DNA from: UPXZ01 sp049840795
Lineage (GTDB): Bacteria > Bacteroidota > Bacteroidia > Bacteroidales > Paludibacteraceae
Assembly: GCA_049840795.1 (NCBI GenBank)
Contig: JASGJK010000031.1
Coordinates: 127,410 to 191,409, forward strand
Direction: 5' to 3'
DNA: 64,000 nucleotides
Below are positions 11,801 to 21,191 of this stretch, piece after piece (position 1 is the stretch's first letter; every line of letters starts with the position of its first letter). The position numbers and the translations under genes were made by a program. A model generated the notes under the pieces. It had not been told where the DNA came from. It saw nothing but the letters and a program-made list of their open reading frames with translations, and searched no databases.

Positions 11801-12059
11801 CTCCGATAGATGGATAGAGGATGGCTCGTATATTCGATTGAAGACACTGGAAGTAGCCTACGAATTACCCGTAAACAAAGTAAAATTCCTGCAAGGAGTA
11901 ACACTGTGGGCATCGGCTAACAATTTATTTACGCTTACAAATTATTTGGGTATCGATCCTGAGTTCTCAGCTTCCAATAGCATCTTCTATCAAGGTATTG
12001 ATACCGGTACACTATCGCAGAGTAGAAGTTTCAATGTAGGTTTTAAAGTGTATCTATAA
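8852..12059 (+). pseudogene. SusC/RagA-family TonB-linked transporter (SusC2), frameshifted near 9809
   Basis: The first 319 residues (8852-9811) give a signal peptide, a carboxypeptidase-regulatory-like domain (VFDALTKKALAGVKV, MTNEQGEFKIKI) and the plug (GTYMLIRGVNSLNSNNTPLI, LKDGTSLYGSKGGNGVI). The frame then stops after DYFLNI. The next frame continues at once with FDPNFIYYNKYHNNTNWSD and runs through the barrel to 12059 (SFNVGFKVYL). One extra T in ATATTTGAT would join the two parts into a transporter of about 1070 residues. The pair partner SusD2 follows after 26 bp. The plug lacks nothing obvious, so a working gene with a consensus error is plausible. Confidence 0.8.
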
Positions 12060-12085
12060 TTTATTAATCACACACAAAGAAGTAT

Positions 12086-13809
12086 ATGAACAAGATAATT
12101 TTAATATCAAGAATCTTGATATTGTTCGGGATAATGGTTTTTGCCTTTTCGTGCGACGATTTATTGTCAACCGATACCAACCGATATATGTCAGTAGATG
12201 ACAATCTTCTTAATTCGCCAAATGATACGGTATATTCAGTACTGGGAATTTTAAATAAAGCACAGCAACTTGCCGATAGATATGTATTGGTAGGTGAATT
12301 GAGAGCCGATTTATTAGACGTGACGGAAAATACGGACAACGATCTTAGGGATCTGAATAATTTTAGCGTAGATAAATCTTCAAGCCAATTTGCCGACACG
12401 CGTGATTTTTATGCGGTAATAAACAATTGCAATTATTTTATTAATCGTGCCGATACCACTCTTTCTGAAAAAGGAGACAAGATATTTGTTCGCGAAGTGA
12501 ATGCTGTAAAAACCATACGTGCTTGGACATATTTGCAGCTTGGACTCAATTATGGAAAAGCAACCTACTTTCATAATCCGATACTTACAGTTGATGATTT
12601 AAAAAGAATTATAAAGAAATTCCGTTAGAACAATTAATAGACACCCTTATCACAGAGGTGCAAAGTACATACCCATTGTCAAATATCGGTCTTCCATACT
12701 ATGGAGAAATAAATGGCGCGAACAGTAATTATCTGTTTATAAATTCATGTTTTCTTCTTGGTGACTTGTACTTGTGGAGAGCAAGTATGACAAAAAGCGT
12801 TGCAGATTATGAAAATGCCGCCTTTTATTATGCGAAGTTGATTGAAAATAAAAGATATTTTTTCTACGATTATGTTATTTACTGGAAAAACAGTCAATTT
12901 ACAAGTTATACCGATGTTTGGTCGGCATTATTTAATGGTATCAGCAGTTCCTCCGAATTAATAAGCATAATGAAGTTAACAAATTCTACATATACCGGTA
13001 CGCAAAGTCAGTTGAATTTATTGAGTAGAGATAAGAAATTAAAACCTTCAGAGCAATATAAAAGCCTTTCTGACAATCAAGTTTACTGCTTTAAAGAAGA
13101 AACAAGTAGCGTGCCGAAGTTTACTTTAGGAGATTTACGATATCGTGGGGCTATTTTGACCGATCATGTCATAGACTCCGTTTACAATGCAACATCAAAA
13201 AGAATAGGAGCTATCGCAAAATACAGTAATAGTAACATTATGATTTATCGCAAAGCGCTGTTGTATCTTCGTTATGCCGAAGCGGTAAATAGAGCAGGAA
13301 AACCAACATTGTCATTCGCCGTACTTAAATATGGATTAAATAGTACAAATTTAGCAGACAAATCTCGTATTGCCTCTATTGAACTCGCTGACAACAAACC
13401 CTATGTGGAGATTTTTAAAGATAAAATATTTGATTTTAATATGGGAGTACATACGCGCGGAAGCGGAAATAGTACTTTGAACACAGCTTACGTTATACCT
13501 AACTATACCCGTTATGTAACGCTCAAAGATATTCATGGAAACGACAGTATTGCGCCAACAAAAGATTTAATAAAAATTGCCGAAGCAAAATCAGATACCA
13601 TATTGTTTGTGGAAAATGCTATATGCGACGAATTGGCGCTCGAAACAGCAATGGAAGGCAATCGTTTTCAGGATTTGATGCGTATTTCAAACCATAGAAA
13701 TAATCCGGCATTTTTAGCCGATAAAGTGGCTAAGAAACATAAAACAGATTATTCTCATTTCTATGAAATATTAAAAGATAAAAATGAGTGGTATTTGCCA
13801 ATAAAATAA
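12086..13809 (+). pseudogene. SusD/RagB-family lipoprotein (SusD2), frameshifted near 12605
   Basis: The N-terminal part (12086-12628) starts with a lipoprotein signal (LIFGIMVFAFSC, Cys about 23) and SusD-like helices (VKTIRAWTYLQLGLNYGKATY). It stops after VDDLKRIIKKFR. The second part continues in another frame with YKEIPLEQLIDTLITEVQ and reaches 13809 (LKDKNEWYLPIK). Adding one A to the AAAAA run at about 12600 gives a single protein of about 574 residues. The C-terminus contains the family's ALETAMEGNRFQDLMRIS segment. This is the lid partner of SusC2. A 327-bp region without genes follows before the secreted-protein cluster. Confidence 0.78.
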
Positions 13810-14136
13810 AAATAGCAAACCTAAAGAACGAATAAATTACCTGAAAACAAAATAGTTCGCATACATATAAATTATTTTAAATCGATATGTGTAGTTTATT
13901 TATGTGGATGTAATGAATAAGGTATATACAATGAAAAGAATACCGAGTAAAAAGTATAAGTGTGTGTATCGGATTTTTTATAACCATTTTAAATCACAGT
14001 AAAAGTGTCCTGGTATGTTTTAAAGGCAGAAACGCCTAAATATAAGGATTGTAAATATCTCACTTCAACCGAATGAGCACAGTCACTTAGCTGTTTGAAA
14101 ATAATAAATTAATAAGTAAGTTAAAATCAGTTACAA
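13810..14136 (+). other. Intergenic region, likely carries the promoter of the secreted-protein cluster
   Basis: No open frame of note and no strong hairpin was seen. The stretch is AT-rich and separates the SusC/D operon from the block of T9SS-type secreted proteins. A promoter here is likely by position, but no clear TTTG/TAnnTTTG pair could be picked out. Confidence 0.3.
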
Positions 14137-16128
14137 ATGAAAAATAATAGTACGCTTTTTCGATTTATCCTAATTACATGTTGTATTATCTTTTCATTGC
14201 CGGTGTTTGCACTACAAGATAGGGTTGTAGCTCGTCAGGCATCTGTTGAACTATCAATATCGGGAGACTATACAGCCATACAATGGGAAATATCCTCGGA
14301 TAATACGACTTGGTATGCCATAAAAAATGCAACGGCAAGTACTTATACATATAAGGCAGTAGCGCCAGCGTACATAAGAGCAAAACAAACTTCAGGAGGT
14401 AGCACAATTACTTATTCTGATGTAACACACGTTATTTTTGAAACAAAAAGTATATTGAAAGTTATAAAATCGTCAGGAGGACAAGGCTATGCCGAAACCA
14501 ACGGTAAGCCGGTATCAGGCATCTATATACAAGAGGACAGAGGGTCAGACGGAAAATTAATGTACACAGCTTATTCTAATCTTTGGACTAATGCCAACGC
14601 TTCTCTCAATTGGTATTTATATCATACATTAGGGCAGTATGATATAAGTTTAATCCTTAAGATTACAAAAAACGTAGCGCAAAAGTTTGAGTTTTCGATC
14701 ATTGATATAAATAAATCAGGATTAACGTCCGATACAATAAAATCGATTATTTCTACCACCGGAAAAGGAGTTAATGACACACTCACGGTTCTTAATGTTA
14801 CAATTCCGAAAATAGGATTTTACAAATATGAATTGAAACCACTCAATGCTCCCAATAATAATATTACGGTTACCGGACTCTTGTTCAAGTCATTAACCTC
14901 AAGTACGGCAGATGTGCATGCAACCAATTATTTGTCATCCCCATCGGTGCATTTAAGTAATTGGCGCTCTACGGATAAAACTGCAATTTCAGGACAAGTG
15001 TATGACTGGGCTTACATGGAAATTCTGGTTCCTGAAGGGGGAGACCCATTATACACTTATTATATGAGCCTTGGAGTTATAAGTGGTTATATGGGAATAC
15101 AGGTAAACTCTACAACAGAAAGGCGAATTCTTTTTTCCCAATGGGACAATGGAAGTACCGATTCAGACCCCTATTTAGCAGATTATTTAAGAACGGGTGC
15201 TGTTGACTATGGGGAGGGAGTAACCGTTAAAAGATTTGGAGGAGAAGGCACAGGCACTCAGTCTTACCTTACAGGAGTTAATTGGAAAACGGGAACACCT
15301 GTCAAATTCTTGACAAATGCCAGATTGGAGTCTTTCAATGACACATTAACATCTTCCTTAGGCGTAGATTCTATTGTTACACGGAAAAACACCTTAGTTT
15401 CTGCGTGGTTTTGTTCTGACCCAGCTACCGGATGGAAATATATTTCAACATTACGTGTAGCCAATGTTTATAAATATATTGATAGCTGGTACTCATTTCT
15501 CGAAAATTTTGGACCTTCAAACGGACAAATGAAAAGAACGGCATATTATTACAATGGATTTGCCTATGAACATTCCTCCAGTCCTCGTTGGATTCATTTT
15601 AATAAGGTAGATTTTAGTCATACAGATGGAGCTACAGGTCAACGTGTTGATTATGAGCAGGGCAAATCTCCAAATAATAATAATTATTTTTATATGTCAT
15701 CCGGAGGATATATTAATGCACCTGTCACTACTTCTCAAACTTCGTATCTTATAACAGATAAAACAGTTGTTGATACGCTTGATTTATCGACATTTGCTGC
15801 CAGAGTAAACGAAGCTATCGCTAATGAAAAAGCTAGGAATAGTACAGGTCTTATCACCTTACGCGCTAATAAAGTTACTGCTAAGATATATCCAAATCCG
15901 ACATCTGGTAAATTAAATTTTGTCCTCAATGCAGATCAAAAAAAAGCGACTATAAGTTTAATTGAAACAAATGGGAAAGAAGTCTTCTCAAAATATATAG
16001 GAGATATTAATGCTGGAGAAGTTAGGCAAATAAGCATACCGAAATCCTTAAATAGTGGAAACTATATTTTTCAGTTTAGAAGTAATCAAATATCTCGCTA
16101 TAATCAAATAGTTAGTTTCAATAAATAG
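14137..16128 (+). CDS. Secreted DUF5077/DUF3472 protein with T9SS sorting domain
   Basis: 663 residues. A signal peptide (about 1-25, ending LPVFA) is followed by a short Ig-like or ligand-binding segment (DYTAIQWEISSDNTTWYAI). Next comes a DUF5077-like region (YTYYMSLGVISGYMGIQVNS) and a DUF3472 core at about 300-500 (LVSAWFCSDPATGWKYIST, SWYSFLENFGPSNG, PRWIHFNKVDFSHTDG). The last 80 residues (IYPNPTSGKLNF, GNYIFQFRSNQ) form a type A T9SS C-terminal sorting domain. The protein should therefore be exported through the outer membrane and anchored on the surface or released. DUF3472 proteins occur in glycan loci; their activity is not established. It begins the run of four secreted proteins. 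Confidence 0.8.
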   Translation: MKNNSTLFRFILITCCIIFSLPVFALQDRVVARQASVELSISGDYTAIQWEISSDNTTWYAIKNATASTYTYKAVAPAYIRAKQTSGGSTITYSDVTHVIFETKSILKVIKSSGGQGYAETNGKPVSGIYIQEDRGSDGKLMYTAYSNLWTNANASLNWYLYHTLGQYDISLILKITKNVAQKFEFSIIDINKSGLTSDTIKSIISTTGKGVNDTLTVLNVTIPKIGFYKYELKPLNAPNNNITVTGLLFKSLTSSTADVHATNYLSSPSVHLSNWRSTDKTAISGQVYDWAYMEILVPEGGDPLYTYYMSLGVISGYMGIQVNSTTERRILFSQWDNGSTDSDPYLADYLRTGAVDYGEGVTVKRFGGEGTGTQSYLTGVNWKTGTPVKFLTNARLESFNDTLTSSLGVDSIVTRKNTLVSAWFCSDPATGWKYISTLRVANVYKYIDSWYSFLENFGPSNGQMKRTAYYYNGFAYEHSSSPRWIHFNKVDFSHTDGATGQRVDYEQGKSPNNNNYFYMSSGGYINAPVTTSQTSYLITDKTVVDTLDLSTFAARVNEAIANEKARNSTGLITLRANKVTAKIYPNPTSGKLNFVLNADQKKATISLIETNGKEVFSKYIGDINAGEVRQISIPKSLNSGNYIFQFRSNQISRYNQIVSFNK

Positions 16129-16186
16129 TATCCATCTCGCTTGTATTTACCCATAGCCATTTTATAAATCAACAAAAATCAATTTT

Positions 16187-18322
16187 ATGAAAACAAAACT
16201 TTTACTCATTAATATCTGGTTAATATTACTTGGTTTTACAGCTCCTATTTTTGCAACATCAACGCCTGCTGCCGATGATGGCAAATGGTATTATGTGAAA
16301 TCGCAGCGATTCAGTACAGGTGGTCCTTGGTGGACATTTAACATAACAAGCAATTGGGTGATTCCCGGTGCTTTAACAAAAGTTGATGACCAAAAATTTA
16401 CATTAGTATCTGTTGGTTCATCCGGTAATGTTACGGTAAAAAGTTACACAGGAATGTTAATGACAGCAACAAACGCAACTGGTGTTTTTGACGCAGTAGG
16501 AGCTACAACCGGTTGGACTATTACCCCTAATACCGTCCTCGGAGTAACCGGAACAGCTTTTCCGGGTGAAAATAGTGGATTACATCAGGGCGGTAGCAGC
16601 TGGTATTGGCATGTTACGAGTGGCTGGTATTCTCTTAGTGACAATTGTACTTTCTTTTTTTATGAAGTAAAAGCGGATGTTGACCTCAATATCGCTATTG
16701 ACAATGCTATTACAAACTTAAATTCTGCTACAATAGGTACATCAATAGGTCAAACACCTCAAACGGCTGTTGATAATTATCAGACAGCAATAAACACGGC
16801 AAAACTCACACTCGGTTCTACTGATGCCACGGCAATACAAAATGCAATTGATGCACTTACTGATGCTACAAATACTTTCAACTCAGCTAAAGTATCTGTT
16901 GTGCAGGGGTCCACTTCTACTTCGCCTATTTGGTATCTTATCAAAAATACCAACCGAGGTGGAAAAGGCGCAACTCTTTACACCAATGGATTTAATGCAC
17001 AATTGAAATGTTCATCGGTAGCTAATTCTGTAAAAGCAGATGGTACCAGTACCGGCAGCGCTGCTCCTACGTTAAACCACCTTTTCCGATTTGAAAAACA
17101 GGCGGATGCTACATATATCATTGTAAATGCTGCATTACCTAATGGAGAAGTACTCGCAGGTGCAACCGGAGGCTCTTCCAGTGCCATAATAAAATATGGA
17201 ACACCGGTTTCAACAAAGTGGAATGTGAATTTTATTGGATACAATACAACATTAACGGTCAACGAAACAAAATTTGTTTCAGCAGGAAATGGAACTGTGT
17301 GGCATTGTGATGGTTATTATAACTTAGTTTCGTGGGATGGCGCAACAGGTACTCCTTCCGCTTGGTATGCGGAACAATACACCGGCAATGTTGAAGCTCT
17401 TTATCAATCGCAGTACGATGCTTTAGTGGCGCAATATAACGTTATCGCCGATGCAAATGGTCTTCCGGTGGCTCCTTACACTCTTGGTGCAGAACCAGGA
17501 CAGTATAATGCGGTGATGTTTCAGTTAGTAAAAGATGCATATACTGCAATGGAAAATGAAAAAAATATAAATGGGATAACTTCTCCAAATATAATTCAAA
17601 AATTTGCAGCTTTGACAAGTGCAATAGCTACTTTCAAAGCTTCCAAAGTATTACCGGTAGCTTATGCCGGAAGCATAAATACAGCTACAAGTTACACGTT
17701 GAAATTAGTTCAGTCAGGTTCTGCTAATGATGGTTATTATTTAGCAAATCCTAGAATAGATGCCAACAATGGAAGCGATACGAATAGACCAAATGCTGTT
17801 TTCACACAAACTATTGATCCAGCTACAACGGTTTGGAAATTTGTGCCGTCTGCAACATCCGGTAAATATATCATAACCAGCGCTCGCAGAACCAATGAAT
17901 ATCTTGACGAAGAAGGACGTGTACGTGACGCCTCTTCTTACGGAGATAATACATATACCACTAAAACGTTACAACAGAGTACCATCAATTATACTGAAGG
18001 AACATCATTATTAGTCGTAAAAATAGATCAAAATAGCAACTATTATTTTACGGGGGCAGCAAGTGGAGCAACGTTAGCAAAAGATGCCGTTAATTGGTCA
18101 ACATTTTTATTAGAGCTTTATGTCTTAACAGATACAAAATCTATCAATAATAAAGAAATCAGTTTGACTGTTGAAAACAGATATTTAAAGGTGAAAGGAA
18201 CACAAGAGGATGCGAAAGTTTATACACTTTCAGGTATGCAGATTGATGCTAAGCAAGCATTAAATCCCGGTATATATATAGTTAAATTTAATGACAGAAC
18301 TTTCAAAGTTAATGTAAAGTAA
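16187..18322 (+). CDS. Secreted multidomain protein with lectin-like and FIVAR-like segments, T9SS-type tail
   Basis: 711 residues with a signal peptide (ending PIFA, about residue 24). Beta-rich segments of the kind seen in ricin-like or other carbohydrate-binding domains (KWYYVKSQRFSTGGPWW, PIWYLIKNTNRGG) alternate with helical stretches. These helices resemble FIVAR modules (TAVDNYQTAINTAKLTL, IQNAIDALTDATNTF). The C-terminus (KVYTLSGMQIDA, NPGIYIVKFNDRTFKVNVK) is a short T9SS-like sorting tail. No catalytic residues were recognised, so a glycan- or cell-adhesion role is inferred. A hairpin follows the stop. It is similar in plan to the protein at 21192-23465. Confidence 0.65.
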   Translation: MKTKLLLINIWLILLGFTAPIFATSTPAADDGKWYYVKSQRFSTGGPWWTFNITSNWVIPGALTKVDDQKFTLVSVGSSGNVTVKSYTGMLMTATNATGVFDAVGATTGWTITPNTVLGVTGTAFPGENSGLHQGGSSWYWHVTSGWYSLSDNCTFFFYEVKADVDLNIAIDNAITNLNSATIGTSIGQTPQTAVDNYQTAINTAKLTLGSTDATAIQNAIDALTDATNTFNSAKVSVVQGSTSTSPIWYLIKNTNRGGKGATLYTNGFNAQLKCSSVANSVKADGTSTGSAAPTLNHLFRFEKQADATYIIVNAALPNGEVLAGATGGSSSAIIKYGTPVSTKWNVNFIGYNTTLTVNETKFVSAGNGTVWHCDGYYNLVSWDGATGTPSAWYAEQYTGNVEALYQSQYDALVAQYNVIADANGLPVAPYTLGAEPGQYNAVMFQLVKDAYTAMENEKNINGITSPNIIQKFAALTSAIATFKASKVLPVAYAGSINTATSYTLKLVQSGSANDGYYLANPRIDANNGSDTNRPNAVFTQTIDPATTVWKFVPSATSGKYIITSARRTNEYLDEEGRVRDASSYGDNTYTTKTLQQSTINYTEGTSLLVVKIDQNSNYYFTGAASGATLAKDAVNWSTFLLELYVLTDTKSINNKEISLTVENRYLKVKGTQEDAKVYTLSGMQIDAKQALNPGIYIVKFNDRTFKVNVK

Positions 18323-18343
18323 TAAAAGTGAAAATTCTACCTC

Positions 18344-18369
18344 ACACTCCCAATGAAGATTGGGAGTGT
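18344..18369 (+). terminator. Hairpin after the 16187-18322 gene
   Basis: An 11-bp perfect stem (ACACTCCCAAT with ATTGGGAGTGT) closes on a 4-base loop GAAG. It lies 22 bp after the stop and 72 bp before the next start. There is no long T-run after it, so it may only partly terminate transcription or act to stabilise RNA. Confidence 0.55.
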
Positions 18370-18440
18370 AAAGGGTAGTTAAGGTTTATTTGTTTATTAT
18401 TGAATATCTCTCTAATTAATTAAGCGTAAAATAATTACAC

Positions 18441-21039
18441 ATGAAAAGACTTTCTTTGTTATTTGTCTTGATCTATTCTTTTTCCCTTATTACAAACGCA
18501 CAGTTGTTTCAAGGGTTAGACGATTACGACCCACTTACATTATTCACAGACCGTTCGTGCTCTGAGTTGAAAACTGACGTGACACAAGAACTTATAAACA
18601 ATTGTTCTGCTTTTGTCTACAAAGATATTGCAACCAAACTATTGAATAATACCTATCAAAAAGAATTTCGTATAGATTCTTTTATAGCTTACCCTAATCC
18701 CAGTCTTGATGCTGCAACAAACAAAACAGCCAAATATGGTGTTATGGACAGTCCCACAGGGATTGCAGTAATGTCGAACGATACGCTATTAGTGTTTGTT
18801 GAAGGAATTCAAACAGGGTTTCCTGTAACTCTGAAAATACAAACCTTAACAATGACGGATCCGACAATTGGCTACAATTCAGGTCTTGAAATTTCATTAA
18901 AAAATGGAGTTAATAAAATAGCGACAGGTACCTTGAGTGCTACAACCGGTGGCTTAGGATATATTCGTTATTACTATCAAGGAAATACCCAACCCTCAAA
19001 TATTAAAATAAACTTTTATGGTGGCACCGTAAACGGATATTTTGATAGTCAGAAACATACAGCATCTGATTGGTCGCGTTTACGGAATGCTGCAACAAAC
19101 ACCTTTTTTGACCTTAAAGGTAAATATTCTACGGTGACTCTACCAAGACAATACATCAATACATACGCTTCAACAAGAGGATTGGACTTGATTAATATAT
19201 ATGATGAAATTGTTAGATTAGAATGGAAATATATGGGTTTACTTCCTGAACCGGAAGGATTTGGAGGACAACACCGCTCAAGAGCTTATTTTGTATATAT
19301 GGCTATGCCCGAAGGTGTGGGTGCGAATGCGACAGATTATCGCACAGCATATCCCGATCCTCGTATTGCAGACCCTGCTTATATCCTAAATGAATCTGGA
19401 AATAGCCGAGATATGATATGGGTATTTGGTCACGAACATGGGCATGTCAATCAAACACGTCCTGGATTTAAATGGCCGGGAATGACAGAAGTTACCAACA
19501 ACTTACACTCTTTGTGTGTGCAAACAGAAATAAGTAAAGCATTTCCTAAATCTAAGAATTCTGCTTTAAATAATAGGCTACAGAAAGAAAAGCATGCGCT
19601 CAGAAGGAGGGTATGTAAATCGTTACGAAAAAGCATTCAATCTTTATTTTGCAGCTGAAAATGCAACGGATGCGGAGCCGCTTCCACATAATACTCCCGG
19701 TTTAGATGTTTTTTGTAAATTGATACCTTTTTGGCAATTAGATAGATATATGAATCTTGTGTTAGAGAAAACCGGAATGCACGGTGCCGGTTTTTATGAA
19801 GACCTTTATGAATTTTATAGAAAAAACGATCCCAATGCAAGCGCTAGAACAACAGGAAGGCATCAGTTGTTTTTTGTAGAGCAGATTTGTAGATTAGCTA
19901 ACTTAAATTTGGAAGATTTTTTCAAACGCTGGGGATTTCTTTCTCCAATTAATACTATCATCGATGACTACGCAACAAGTACCGTGCTTATTACTGCCGA
20001 TATGATTAATGCTACTTTAACGAATATAAGGCAGTATCCTAAACCAGAAACAACTGCTTGTGAGTATCTTACCGATGCTAATGTTAATATATTTAAAACA
20101 AGAGCTGAACTTGTAACCGGCGCTAAAGCTACAGTTGTGGGGACTAAATTCAAGGCTATGCCAACCGGATGGACAAACGCCGTTGCTTTTGAAGTAAGGC
20201 AAGATAATGCCACAGGGAAAATAAAGTATGTGTTTGTGCCCGATGGATCTGTCGTTACACAAAACTTTAGCGCACAAAGTTTGAATTTTGATTCAACCAC
20301 TGACCATCTTTATGCGGTATCTGTAAGTGGAGAACGACGTGAAGTTCCATTAGAAGTACTTCCGGGACCAATAATGCCCGCGTTTAGTACTGCTGACACT
20401 CCCAAGTGGTATTTCATCAAGAATAGCAGAAATGCAAAATATCTTACGTATGTTAACTCAACGACCAATATTTACGCAAGAACGTTGAGCAGTAATATTC
20501 AAGATCAACAACTTTGGCGTTTTGAAGGAGATAACAATGGATTCAGAATTATCTCTAAGAGTGATGGTACCGAATTAAAGAAACAAACCTTAACTCAGGG
20601 AATTAGATTTATGCCGGTAGCTACGGGTACTGGCGATGTTGTATTTAAATTTGAGATATCTTCGAACACAACGTATGGTACAGATAAATGGTGTATTCGC
20701 TACGATACAAACAATGGGCTAAATGCTAACAGTACCAACGAAGAAGAAGTTACAACATATAGTATTACCGATAATGGAAGTGTATGGGAGTTCACCTCAT
20801 ACACTTCAACAGCTACTAATGATATTGCCGATGACAACAAAATATCTGTTTTTTATTCAAAATCGTCTGAATGTGTCTGTGTGAAAAATAAACCGGAAAA
20901 TATGGAGGTGCTATTGTATAATGTAAATGGTGATTGTATAAAACGCTCATACAATTCGACGATCAATATCGGTAGCATCCCTAATGGAACTTATTTTGTA
21001 AAAACCGCAAACGATTTTATCAAATTTATAAAGAATTAA
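18441..21039 (+). pseudogene. Secreted M60-type (enhancin-like) mucin metallopeptidase, frameshifted near 19600
   Basis: Two overlapping frames make one gene. The first (18441-19658) has a signal peptide (to TNAQ) and a peptidase M60 domain. Its zinc motif is HEHGH (about residue 332, VFGHEHGHVNQTRPGF), with a downstream Glu in MTEVTNN and an aromatic-rich upstream part. The second frame (from about 19600, SEGGYVNRYEKAFNLYF) carries the rest of the catalytic domain (FFVEQICRLANLNLEDFFKRWGF), a ricin-like segment (WYFIKNSRNAKYLTYVN) and a short C-terminal sorting-like tail (IGSIPNGTYFVKTAND). A one-base indel joins them into about 860 residues. M60 enzymes cleave O-glycosylated mucins, which fits the GalNAc-related enzymes at 34-43 kb. 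Confidence 0.8.
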
Positions 21040-21191
21040 AAATAAGAAATTTGTTTTTAATCAACACAATACTATTAAGAAAAATAAAATATAAGATTGC
21101 AACTATATTCGGTTAGGTTGTTGCAGTCTCTGATTCGTTTGATAACTTATTTCGAAAAATAATATAATCTATTAATTTAAAATCAATTTTT

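Noticed and set aside
7250..12628. Programmed ribosomal frameshifting in fasciclin2, SusC2 and SusD2
   Set aside because: The shifts occur at different short homopolymers in different directions, without conserved slippery heptamers or a clear downstream structure; indel errors or mutations are simpler.
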